Made by a program: the position numbers and the translations under genes. From PFJX01 sp964393825 (GTDB lineage: Bacteria > Pseudomonadota > Gammaproteobacteria > Burkholderiales > Thiobacillaceae): DNA of 64,000 bases. Of the stretch, positions 54,877 through 62,552 are shown piece after piece. The stretch lies in the NCBI GenBank assembly GCA_964393825.1, contig CAYMUY010000005.1, positions 60,624 to 124,623 on the forward strand. Reading direction: 5' to 3'. Each line of letters starts with the position of its first letter. Within the stretch, counting starts at the first letter, position 1. Below the pieces are notes generated by a model. The model was not told where the DNA came from and made no database searches. It saw only the letters and a program-made list of their open reading frames with translations.

Positions 54877-55418
54877 AACAATCCCCCCCAGGGGCTGGCC
54901 GGCCCACTCTCCCTGGGCTTCTCGTTTTGCGGCGCCGGCAGGTAGTCCAGATCCCGATGCCGCAGGTCGACTGCGCGGGCATACTGTTCCGCCGCCGCGC
55001 GCTCGACCTGGTAACGGTCCAGCTTCATGAGTTCGCCGGCATCGAACCGAGCCGACTTCAGTTGTTCCTCATTGAGGCCGCGCAAACCGGCGGTCGCGAC
55101 CACCCGGCTGTTATCACCACGCTGGCTCCCCGCCTGGATCAGGCCGGACAGATCGGCCGACCCCGCACTGGCGCTGGCGCGAACGGAGAGGATGCGGACC
55201 CAGCCCTTGTGACCCCCGGCGACGACCTCGGTCCAGCCGCCCTGGCGGCCCACGATGTCCACCGTCGCGCCCTTGTCGACGCGACCGATGCTGGCGGCTC
55301 CGACACTGGCGCCGGCGCGCAGAACCTCATCCTTGAGCATGATGCCCGAAGCCGCGACAGCCGGGGCCGCCACCAGGCCAGTCGTCAACAGACAGGCAAT
55401 AAACAGGAAGGATTTCAT
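54873..55418 (-). CDS. Exported SH3-domain protein (copy a), head of the CHAT/M48 operon
   Basis: 181 residues. Signal peptide (about 1-23, ending AVAA), SH3 domain (about 24-82, IMLKDEVLRAGA, GWTEVVAGGHKGWVRIL), then RVVATAGLRGLNEEQL and a helical C-terminal part ending in DLDYLP. Close paralogue of copy b, with which it overlaps by four bases. First gene of the minus-strand run; the 72-base gap to the divergent mlaE gene must hold both promoters, which I could not define. Confidence 0.85.
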   Translation of the reverse strand: MKSFLFIACLLTTGLVAAPAVAASGIMLKDEVLRAGASVGAASIGRVDKGATVDIVGRQGGWTEVVAGGHKGWVRILSVRASASAGSADLSGLIQAGSQRGDNSRVVATAGLRGLNEEQLKSARFDAGELMKLDRYQVERAAAEQYARAVDLRHRDLDYLPAPQNEKPRESGPASPWGGLL

Positions 55419-55490
55419 CTCAGTCCAGCGTTGCTTGTTTACCTGAATGATACAACTGCCTAAGCCTGGCTCCGCGGTTAATATCGTGCC

Positions 55491-56285
55491 ATGCAGGCCA
55501 TCATCAATTTTCTTACCCGCCGTGGCGCCGCCCTGCTGGGCACATTGCGCGTCTGGCGCGCAACCGCCGTCCTGACCGGAGAGGTGGTGGTCGCCGCGTT
55601 GTCGCCCGCGGTCTACAACAGCGCCACCCGCACCGTGGTGATGAAGCAGATCTACTTCACCGCCGTGCAGATCCTGCTGCCCTTCACCCTGTTCGCCGCC
55701 CTCCTCTCCTTCGTACTGATCCAGATCGTGGTCGGCACGGCGGCCCAGTATGGACTCTCGGATTACGCCCTGGAAATGGTGGTGCGCCTGCTGGTGCTGG
55801 AAGTGCTGCCGCTGGTCACCGCACTGTTCGTGGCGCTGCGCTCCGGCTCCGCGATCAATACCGAAGTGGCGCTGATGCGCATCAACAATGAACTCGAGGC
55901 CCTGGAAAGCAATGGTGTCGACACCCTGCGCCTGGAGTTCATGCCGCGCGTGATCGGCGGTATGCTCTCGGTGCTGTCACTCACCGCCATCACCAGTGTG
56001 CTGGCGCTGGTGCTGGCCTATCTCGCGGTCTACGGCCCGCAACCCTGGAGCCTGCCGGACTTCACCCGGGTGATGGGCCAGGTGTTCGATGGCGCGATGC
56101 TGGCGAGCATCTGGCTGAAATCACTGGCCTTCGGCCTGGCGGTGACGGTGATCCCCGTGGCGGAGGGCATGGCCACGCCCAGGATGCTGTTCATGGCGCC
56201 GATTTCCGTGCTGCGCGGCATGGTGCGGCTGTTCTTCGTGCTGATGCTGATCGAGGTGGCGTCATTAGCCTTCAAATACATCTGA
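55491..56285 (+). CDS. MlaE-family ABC transporter permease
   Basis: 264 residues with about five to six membrane helices. Inner-membrane permease of a lipid transport system of the Mla type. Typical parts are VVMKQIYFTAVQILLPFT near the start, the VRLLVLEVLPLVTALFVALR segment with glutamate, SGSAINTEVALMRINNELEA (the cytoplasmic coupling helix that contacts the ATPase), and PRVIGGMLSVLSL. It heads an operon with a degenerate ATPase, a MCE protein and a lipoprotein. Divergent from the SH3/M48/CHAT operon. Confidence 0.93.
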   Translation: MQAIINFLTRRGAALLGTLRVWRATAVLTGEVVVAALSPAVYNSATRTVVMKQIYFTAVQILLPFTLFAALLSFVLIQIVVGTAAQYGLSDYALEMVVRLLVLEVLPLVTALFVALRSGSAINTEVALMRINNELEALESNGVDTLRLEFMPRVIGGMLSVLSLTAITSVLALVLAYLAVYGPQPWSLPDFTRVMGQVFDGAMLASIWLKSLAFGLAVTVIPVAEGMATPRMLFMAPISVLRGMVRLFFVLMLIEVASLAFKYI

Positions 56286-56359
56286 ACTGGCTTGCCGACG
56301 ATGCCGAACGGCGCACCCTGCTGGCTGCGCAAACGGGTGCCAGCCTGGTCTCGGCCGAA

Positions 56360-56734
56360 ATGCCCCTGCGCGCCAACCTGTCGGTTCTGGACAATATCGC
56401 CCTGATCCCGCAATACCGCCACAACCTGGATTACGACGCGGCCGCCAGCCAGGCCTGGCACCTCCTGCTGCAAAGTGGACATGAGGGCGCCGCCATGAAA
56501 CGTGACCCGCAGCTCACGCACACTGAACGTTGCGTCGCCAAGTTGCTGCGAGCCGCCATCGAACGGCCGCCTATAATTCTGATCGACCGTCCCGCCCTGC
56601 TGCTGCCGGACACGCATTACCCGCCCTTTCTCGCCGATCTGCTGGAACGCCTGGCCGACCACCTCAACGACTGCTGGATACTGGACTATCGATGGAACGA
56701 GCCCCTGTACCCCCCGTCCCTCGCGCGCCGCTGA
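56360..56734 (+). CDS. Degenerate MlaF-like ABC ATPase lacking Walker A and signature motif
   Basis: 124 residues from ATG 56360. The position between permease and MCE genes and segments such as LRANLSVLDNIALIP (after the Q-loop) and RPPIILIDRPALLLP (Walker B region) identify it as an ABC ATPase relative. But there is no Walker A; the catalytic Glu after Walker B is Arg (LIDRP for FDEP), and the LSGGQ signature is replaced by LTHTERC. The frame stays open upstream into the end of the permease gene (-1 frame relative to it) with related-looking residues (AAQTGASLVSAE), but has no ATG there. So the start may be non-standard, or made by frameshift. It overlaps the MCE gene by 43 bases. Probably not an ATP hydrolase. 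Confidence 0.7.
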   Translation: MPLRANLSVLDNIALIPQYRHNLDYDAAASQAWHLLLQSGHEGAAMKRDPQLTHTERCVAKLLRAAIERPPIILIDRPALLLPDTHYPPFLADLLERLADHLNDCWILDYRWNEPLYPPSLARR

Positions 56735-57702
56735 TCAAGAACCTGGAGTTCAAGATCGGCCTGCTGCTGGCCATGACCGTGCTGCTCGGCGCCGCCTTCG
56801 TCGGCTATGCGCTCTACGCGCGCGGCGCCTTCGAGGTCACCCACAAGCTGGTGCTGACCGCCGAGGACGTGGAAGGCGTGAGCGTCGGCATGCCGATTTC
56901 CTTCTCCGGCTTCCCCATCGGCAAGGTCAGCCGCCTGCATCTGACGGACAACGGCAAGGTCCGCATCGAACTCGCCATTCCCCGCGAGGACGCCCGCTGG
57001 CTGCGCGAGAGCAGCGTCTTCACCCTGGAGAAGGCGCTGGTCGGCGGCGCCAAGATCAAGGCCCACACCACCAACCTGCAGGACCCGCCCCTGAAGAACG
57101 GCGCCGAACGGCCGCTCTACACCGGTGACGCCGCCAAGGACATCCCGGTGCTGATCGCCAAGGTGAAGAACATTCTGGCCAACGTCGAAACCATGACGGC
57201 GGCCGGCGCCCCGATCAACCAGACCCTGGGTCACGTGGAAGTCGTGGCTGGCCGCATGGCCGGCGAGAACGGCTTGATCGGCGGCCTCATGGGCAGTCCG
57301 GAAGGCGCGCGCAAGGTGGTCAAGGCGCTGGATCGCGCCGACACCCTGCTCACCTCCCTGAACGGCGTTTCGCTGAAAGTCGATGGCGTGTTGAGCAAGG
57401 TCGATCGCCGCCTGTTCGACCAGCATGGGGTGATGGATCAGGCGCAACTGGCGATCGTCAATGTCAACGCCATCCTCGGCGACGCGCGCGCCAGCCTGAA
57501 GAAGGCCGATGCCATCCTCGCCAACGCCCAGACCGCGAGCAAGGATGTCGCCAAGATCACCGGTGACGTCGCCGAGGCCACCACCGACATGGCCCGCTTG
57601 CGCCTGGAGATCGATGACAGCGTGCGCAAGGTCAATCACCTGATCAACGAAATCAACAAGAAATGGCCATTCGCCCGCGACGTGGAGATCAGGACACCAT
57701 GA
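56692..57702 (+). CDS. MlaD-like MCE-domain protein
   Basis: 336 residues. One N-terminal helix (about 20-42) anchors it in the inner membrane, followed by a MCE domain (about 50-130, AEDVEGVSVGMPISFSGFPI, GKVSRL) and a long helical region rich in Ala/Lys/Asp (about 150-330) that may form a needle or tube extending across the periplasm. It binds lipids in known relatives. ATG 56692 places the transmembrane helix normally; the frame opens earlier at 56530 inside the ATPase-like gene. Stop and the lipoprotein start overlap as ATGA (57699-57702). Confidence 0.93.
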   Translation: MERAPVPPVPRAPLIKNLEFKIGLLLAMTVLLGAAFVGYALYARGAFEVTHKLVLTAEDVEGVSVGMPISFSGFPIGKVSRLHLTDNGKVRIELAIPREDARWLRESSVFTLEKALVGGAKIKAHTTNLQDPPLKNGAERPLYTGDAAKDIPVLIAKVKNILANVETMTAAGAPINQTLGHVEVVAGRMAGENGLIGGLMGSPEGARKVVKALDRADTLLTSLNGVSLKVDGVLSKVDRRLFDQHGVMDQAQLAIVNVNAILGDARASLKKADAILANAQTASKDVAKITGDVAEATTDMARLRLEIDDSVRKVNHLINEINKKWPFARDVEIRTP

Positions 57703-58367
57703 AATCGACCGCCGCGCTCCTGCTCGCTCTGCTGCTGGCCGCCTGTTCCAGCACCCCGCCACCGCCCGACTGGAAGTTGAACGCGGTCAGCCTGCTCGAA
57801 CACTTCCAGGCGCGCTGGCTGGAAGGCGACGGCAAGACCGCTGAACTCGCGCTGGACAAGTCGCGTGGCGAGATCGCCCGTAGCGGCCGCCTCGACCTGC
57901 TGGCGCGCGCCGAACTGGCGGCCTGCGCCACCCGCGCCGCCGCCCTCGATTTCTCGCGGTGTGCCGGCTATGACCGTCTGTCCAGCGAGGCCGCCGCCAG
58001 TGACGCCGCCTATGCCCGCTTCCTCGCCGGCGACTGGGCCGGGCTCGACGCCGGCCTGCTGCCCGCGCACTACGCCGATCTGGTCAGGGCCAGGGACGAT
58101 GCCGCCGCCAACCGCGCCGTCGCCGAGATGAAGGACCCGCTGCCGCGTCTGATCGCCGCCGCCCTGCTGTTCAAGACCGGGCGCGCCGACCCCGCCAGCC
58201 TCGCCGCCGCCGTCGATACCGCCTCGGAACGCGGCTGGCGGCGGCCGCTGCTGGCCTGGCTCAACGTGCAACTGAAGCGCGCCCAGTCGGCGGCCGACAG
58301 CGGCGCCGCCGCCCACCTGCAACGCCGCATCGATTTGATCGCCGGCGAGCCATCGTCCAGCAAATAA
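57699..58367 (+). CDS. Lipoprotein of the Mla-like operon
   Basis: 222 residues with a lipobox LAAC (C16) and Ser at +2, so an outer-membrane destination is likely. After a short proline-rich linker (STPPPP) the protein is predicted to be almost fully helical with TPR-like repeated helices (ARAELAACATRAAALD, RLIAAALLFKTGRADP). I do not recognise a named family. By position it may play the part of the outer-membrane partner (as MlaA or PqiC do), but it is not like either. Four bases before ubiC. Confidence 0.85.
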   Translation: MKSTAALLLALLLAACSSTPPPPDWKLNAVSLLEHFQARWLEGDGKTAELALDKSRGEIARSGRLDLLARAELAACATRAAALDFSRCAGYDRLSSEAAASDAAYARFLAGDWAGLDAGLLPAHYADLVRARDDAAANRAVAEMKDPLPRLIAAALLFKTGRADPASLAAAVDTASERGWRRPLLAWLNVQLKRAQSAADSGAAAHLQRRIDLIAGEPSSSK

Positions 58368-58371
58368 GCCC

Positions 58372-58917
58372 ATGAACTCCTGGAACACGCCGGCCTGGTG
58401 TGCCGGCGACTGGCGAGGCTGGCTTGACGATCACGGCTCGCTCACCCGCCGCCTGCAAAGCGTCTGCCCGCAATTGCGGGTGCAACGCCTGAGCCAGCGC
58501 GTGGCACCGCCGCTGCATGACGAATACCACGCGCTGCATCTGCGCCGCGGCCAGCGCGCGATGATCCGCGAAGTGCTGCTGATCTGCGGTGACACCCCGC
58601 TGGTCTTCGCCCACAGCGTCATTCCCCTGCGCGGTCTCGACGGCCCCTGGGTCGCGCTCTCCCGCCTGGGCAACCGGCCGCTCGGAGAAGCCCTGTTCGC
58701 CAATCCCCTGGTGCGCCGCTACCCGCTGGAATACCGCCAGCTCGACGCCCACCACCCGCTCTACCGGCCCGCCGTCGCCCATCTGGACGCGGCGCCGCGC
58801 CGGCTCTGGATGCGCCGCTCGCAATTCAGCCTGGCCGGCCAGCCGCTGCTGGTGACCGAGGTCTTCCTGCCCGCCGCCGGTGCCTACCCGGCGCCGGTGT
58901 CACACATTCACGCCTAG
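58372..58917 (+). CDS. ubiC: Chorismate pyruvate-lyase
   Basis: 181 residues. Converts chorismate to 4-hydroxybenzoate and pyruvate, the entry reaction of ubiquinone synthesis. Family features: WLDDHGSLTRRLQ at the N terminus, the Arg in MIREVLLICGDTPLVFAHSV, PLGEALFANPLVRR, LWMRRSQFSLAGQPLLVTEVFLP near the C terminus with the product-binding Glu. Its 3' end overlaps the convergent methyltransferase gene by 18 bases. Confidence 0.93.
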   Translation: MNSWNTPAWCAGDWRGWLDDHGSLTRRLQSVCPQLRVQRLSQRVAPPLHDEYHALHLRRGQRAMIREVLLICGDTPLVFAHSVIPLRGLDGPWVALSRLGNRPLGEALFANPLVRRYPLEYRQLDAHHPLYRPAVAHLDAAPRRLWMRRSQFSLAGQPLLVTEVFLPAAGAYPAPVSHIHA

Positions 58918-59907
58918 CGCCCGCGCGCGCAACTGGCCGCAACCGCCTTCGATATCCTGGCCGGCGGAATCACGCAGGCGGGTGAGGATGCCGCACTGAT
59001 GCAGCATCCCGGCCATGGTCGAGGCGCGTTCCCAGGATGGACGCTTGAAGCCAAGCCCCTCGTTGGCGTTGTAGGGAATGAAATTCATCATCGCGTACTT
59101 GCCGGCGAGCAGGCGGACGATGCCCTCCACTTCCTCGTCGCTGTCGTTGACCCCTTGCAGCAGGGTCCACTGGTACTGGATCGGGTAGCCGGTGGCACGG
59201 GCGTAGCGCTCGCCCAGTTCCACCAGTTCCTCGGGCATGATGCGCGGCGCCTTCGGCAGCAACTTCGCGCGCAAGTCGGCGCGGGTGGTGTGCAGCGACA
59301 GCGCCAGCGCCGGCTTCACCGGGCCCAGCGGCAGCCGCTCGAACACGCGCGCATCACCCACCGTGGAAAAGACCAGGTTCTTGTGGCCGATGGCGCCGAC
59401 CGTGCCGAGCAATTCGATGGCTTCCAGCACGTTGTCCAGATTGTGCGCCGGTTCGCCCATGCCCATGAACACCACCCGTTTGACCGGCCGCCGGGCGCGC
59501 GCCAGCACCACCTGGGCGACGATCTCGCCGCTGCTCAACTGGCGCATCAGGCCGTCGCGGCCGGTCATGCAGAACAAACAACCGACGGCGCAGCCGACCT
59601 GGGTGGAAACGCAGACGCCATCGCGCGGCAGCAGCACGCTCTCCACCGTCTGGCCGTCGCCGAGTTCGACCAGCAGGCGCGCGGAACCATCGGCGCCGGG
59701 GTGCTCGGAACGCAGGCGGATCAGGCCGGCGAGCTCCTCGGTCAACCCCGGCAGCGCCTCGCGCAGCCGCAGCGGCAGGAAATCCTCGGCGCGGCGATGG
59801 CGGGTATCCAGGGAACGCAGGCGCGTCCAGGCCTGCAGGACACGATGTTCGTGCTGGGGTTTGGCGCCAAGTGCGCGCAGGCGCTGACGGAGGGTTTCGA
59901 TTCGCAT
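58900..59907 (-). CDS. RlmN-family radical SAM RNA methyltransferase
   Basis: 335 residues. Cluster cysteines C106, C110, C113 in CAVGCLFCM; the two mechanistic cysteines of RlmN correspond to C99 (GVCVSTQ) and C323 (GGCGQL), and the substrate-recognition motif FMGMGEPAHNLDNV is present. So it should be able to methylate adenosine C2 by the RlmN mechanism. It is shorter than E. coli RlmN (384) and diverges in parts, so it may be a paralogue rather than the housekeeping copy; the usual rlmN neighbours (ndk, pilW/ispG) are absent. Minus strand, divergent from nth. Confidence 0.85.
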   Translation of the reverse strand: MRIETLRQRLRALGAKPQHEHRVLQAWTRLRSLDTRHRRAEDFLPLRLREALPGLTEELAGLIRLRSEHPGADGSARLLVELGDGQTVESVLLPRDGVCVSTQVGCAVGCLFCMTGRDGLMRQLSSGEIVAQVVLARARRPVKRVVFMGMGEPAHNLDNVLEAIELLGTVGAIGHKNLVFSTVGDARVFERLPLGPVKPALALSLHTTRADLRAKLLPKAPRIMPEELVELGERYARATGYPIQYQWTLLQGVNDSDEEVEGIVRLLAGKYAMMNFIPYNANEGLGFKRPSWERASTMAGMLHQCGILTRLRDSAGQDIEGGCGQLRARALGVNV

Positions 59908-60004
59908 GGGAGGGCGGATGCTAGCAAAAACAGCCGGCGGGAAGCCGGCGCCGGAAAAAAACCGACCCGGCGCGCTTGGGCCGGGTTTCTCTTATCATCA
60001 CGCC

Positions 60005-60637
60005 ATGAACGCCAGCCAACGCCGCACCCTGTTCGAGCGCCTGCGCGCCGCCAACCCCCACCCCACCACCGAACTGCGTTACCAGACGCCGTTCGAGTTG
60101 CTGGTGGCGGTGATTCTCTCGGCGCAGGCCACCGATGTCAGCGTCAATCTCGCCACCGCCACCCTGTTTCCCGTCGCCAACACGCCGGAAAAACTCCTTT
60201 CCCTTGGCGAGGAAGGTCTGATCGAACACATCCGCCGCATCGGCCTGTTCAAGACCAAGGCGAAGAACGTCATCGCCACCTGCCAGATCCTGCTCGACAA
60301 GCATCGCGGCGAGGTGCCGAAAAGCAGGGAAGCGCTGGAAGCCCTGCCGGGTGTAGGCCGCAAGACCGCGAACGTGGTGCTCAACACGGCCTTTGGCGAA
60401 CCCACCATCGCGGTGGACACCCACATCTTCCGGGTGGCCAACCGCATCGGCCTGGCGCCGGGCAAGACCGTGCTGGAAGTGGAAAACAAACTGCTGAAGA
60501 ACGTGCCCGCCGAATTCCGCCACGACGCCCACCACTGGCTGATCCTGCATGGCCGCTATGTCTGCAAGGCGCGCAAGCCGGACTGTGGCGCCTGTCTGAT
60601 CCGCGATCTGTGCGGCTTCCAGCAAAAAACGGCATGA
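60005..60637 (+). CDS. nth: Endonuclease III
   Basis: 210 residues. DNA glycosylase/AP lyase for oxidised pyrimidines. Helix-hairpin-helix ALPGVGRKTANVVL carries the catalytic Lys; the catalytic Asp is in AVDTHIFRVANR. The [4Fe-4S] cysteines follow the C-X6-C-X2-C-X5-C pattern in CKARKPDC, GAC and LIRDLC. ATG 60005 gives the standard N terminus; the longer open frame from 59906 is not conserved. FIST gene follows on the same strand. Confidence 0.98.
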   Translation: MNASQRRTLFERLRAANPHPTTELRYQTPFELLVAVILSAQATDVSVNLATATLFPVANTPEKLLSLGEEGLIEHIRRIGLFKTKAKNVIATCQILLDKHRGEVPKSREALEALPGVGRKTANVVLNTAFGEPTIAVDTHIFRVANRIGLAPGKTVLEVENKLLKNVPAEFRHDAHHWLILHGRYVCKARKPDCGACLIRDLCGFQQKTA

Positions 60638-60718
60638 GACTTTGCAGCCAGGATGCCGCAATCCCCCCCTGTTACAACAGGCGGGAGAATCACCCGCGCG
60701 TTGCGCAGGGCACGCGCC

Positions 60719-61804
60719 ATGAAAGCCGGTAGCGGCCTCGCCCAGGGGCGTCACCCAGCGCCGGCGCTGGCGACGCGCGCGGTCGAAGCGGCCATGGCGC
60801 GCGCCGGCCTGACCCATGCACAGGCGGTGCTGCTCTATCTCAGCGCCGATTTCGCCCATGAGCCGCAAGCGGCCATCACCGCCGCCGCCCGCGCCGCCAA
60901 CTGCACCCAGGTGACGGGCTGCACCGCCGCGGGAGTGTTCAGCGACGAAGACTGGGTGCTCGATGCCCCCGCCGCCGCCGCCATGGTGCTGGGTGAGGGG
61001 CTTGCGCTGCAGCCCCCGGCGCCAGGTTCGGGGCCGGTGCTCACCTTCGCCGCGCCGAATGCCCTCGACCTGCACTGGCTGAGGAACGGCGGCGCCCGCT
61101 TCGGCGGGGTATCCGGCGACGCCTCCGGGCAGGGGCCCTACACGGTCTGGTCCGGTGGCCGCGCCAGCCAGGCCGGCCGTTGCGAACTGGCGCTGACCGG
61201 CGCCGACCTGCGCATCGGCGTGTCGCAGGGCATTCGCCCCTTGTCCAATCCAGCCCGCATTGGCCGCGTGGAGGGTCACAACGTGCGGGTGGTGGACGGC
61301 GAGCCGGCGCTGTCCACCCTGACCCGCGAACTGCCGCTGAGCGAGCGGGCGCCGGAACGCATCCCCACCCACCAATTGCTGGCGGGTATCCCTTATGGCG
61401 CACCGGAACGCGCCGTCGAGGAGGGCCGCTTTCATCTGCTGCCGGTCATTTCCGCCAACCCGGACGACCGCTCGGTGACCGTCGCCGGTCGGCTCGAAAC
61501 CGGGCTCGACCTGTTCTGGGCGAGGCGGCTGCCGCTCGCGGCGGAACAGGAGATGCGCGTCATGCTCGACCGCCTGAGCCAGGAACGCGCTAACCAGCCG
61601 CGTTTCGGCCTGATCTTCCCTTGCATGGGGCGCGGCCCCTACTTTTACGATGGCATCGACCGTGATCTCCAGATTCTCAAGCAATGTTTCCCCCGCATGC
61701 CCTTTGCCGGCTTCTACGGCAACGGCGAAATCGCCCACCTCGACGGCGCCAACCGCCTGCTGCAATACAGCGTGGTGCTGGGACTGGGGTATGACCACAC
61801 TTAA
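60719..61804 (+). CDS. FIST-domain sensory protein
   Basis: 361 residues from ATG 60719 (an earlier in-frame ATG lies at 60653). FIST_N covers about 10-210 (VTGCTAAGVFSDEDW, GGVSGDASGQGPY) and FIST_C about 215-350 (NPARIGRVEGHNVRVV, GLIFPCMGRGPYFYDG, PFAGFYGNGEI). FIST domains are thought to sense small ligands such as amino acids and often act with kinases or cyclases, but here the protein has no output domain. Between nth and a DUF1841 gene, its function is unknown. The GC-rich start region makes the start choice uncertain. Confidence 0.85.
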   Translation: MKAGSGLAQGRHPAPALATRAVEAAMARAGLTHAQAVLLYLSADFAHEPQAAITAAARAANCTQVTGCTAAGVFSDEDWVLDAPAAAAMVLGEGLALQPPAPGSGPVLTFAAPNALDLHWLRNGGARFGGVSGDASGQGPYTVWSGGRASQAGRCELALTGADLRIGVSQGIRPLSNPARIGRVEGHNVRVVDGEPALSTLTRELPLSERAPERIPTHQLLAGIPYGAPERAVEEGRFHLLPVISANPDDRSVTVAGRLETGLDLFWARRLPLAAEQEMRVMLDRLSQERANQPRFGLIFPCMGRGPYFYDGIDRDLQILKQCFPRMPFAGFYGNGEIAHLDGANRLLQYSVVLGLGYDHT

Positions 61805-61839
61805 CCAGGAGAACCGGTGGTAGTGCCGGTGCCACGCTC

Positions 61840-62271
61840 ATGTTCAACCCCAGCCGTGATCAGGCCCGCCAGTTTCTCTTCGATGCCTGGAAGAAATTCC
61901 GCGAACAGGCGCCGCTGACTGACCTGGAACGTCTCGTCGTCGGCCACATCGGCGATCACCCGGAATACCACGCCATCCTGGACGCGCCCGAGCGCAACCA
62001 GGAGCGCGAATGGCATCCGGAACTGGGCGAGACCAATCCCTTCCTGCATCTCTCCATGCATTTGGCGATCAGCGAACAACTGTCGATCGACCAGCCGGCC
62101 GGGATCAGGTCACGCTACGAGAACCTGCGAACCGCACTGGGCGATGAACATGCGGCCCAGCATCAGGTCATGGATTGCCTGGCGGAAATGATCTGGACCG
62201 CACAGCGTTACCGGCAACCCCCGGATGGCGCCGCCTATCTCGCCTGTCTGGAGCAGAAATGCGGCGGCTGA
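61840..62271 (+). CDS. DUF1841 family protein
   Basis: 143 residues. Conserved family features: MFNPSRDQARQFLFDAWKKF, VVGHIGDHPEYHAIL, and NPFLHLSMHLAISEQLSIDQ, with many His and acidic residues that could bind metal. The family is widespread in beta- and gammaproteobacteria and has no established function. ATG and stop fit the normal family length. The stop overlaps a possible start of the next gene. Confidence 0.93.
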   Translation: MFNPSRDQARQFLFDAWKKFREQAPLTDLERLVVGHIGDHPEYHAILDAPERNQEREWHPELGETNPFLHLSMHLAISEQLSIDQPAGIRSRYENLRTALGDEHAAQHQVMDCLAEMIWTAQRYRQPPDGAAYLACLEQKCGG

Positions 62272-62552
62272 TGCTCCTGTTGCTCGCGCTCGGACCCGCC
62301 GCCCAGGCCGGCACCTGGGTTCCGGTTACGGAGGGAGACTGCCCCGGCCCAGAGGTCAACGGCAGCGCCGGCGAACGCCCCGACCCGGCACACTGCACAC
62401 CCGCCTTCATCGGGAAAACCGCGCTCTGTTTCACCCGCAACTGCAATCCCGGCTGCCAGTACATCGACGTACCCACCGGGCAGTGTCGCGGGGGCGCCGA
62501 ACTGGCGGACGTCTATACCTGCGTGGCGGCGACGCCGCCGGCCGAACCATGA
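62259..62552 (+). CDS. Small exported cysteine-rich protein, unknown
   Basis: 97 residues. Signal peptide (about 1-17, MRRLMLLLLALGPAAQA) then about 80 residues with seven cysteines (GDC, AHC, ALC, RNC, PGC, GQC, YTC), suggesting disulfide bonds or metal binding. No family recognised. ATG 62259 lies inside the DUF1841 gene; ATG 62271 (TGATG overlap with its stop) is an alternative that still leaves a signal peptide. The stop overlaps the rarA start (ATGA), so it is inside a translated operon and likely real. Confidence 0.7.
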   Translation: MRRLMLLLLALGPAAQAGTWVPVTEGDCPGPEVNGSAGERPDPAHCTPAFIGKTALCFTRNCNPGCQYIDVPTGQCRGGAELADVYTCVAATPPAEP

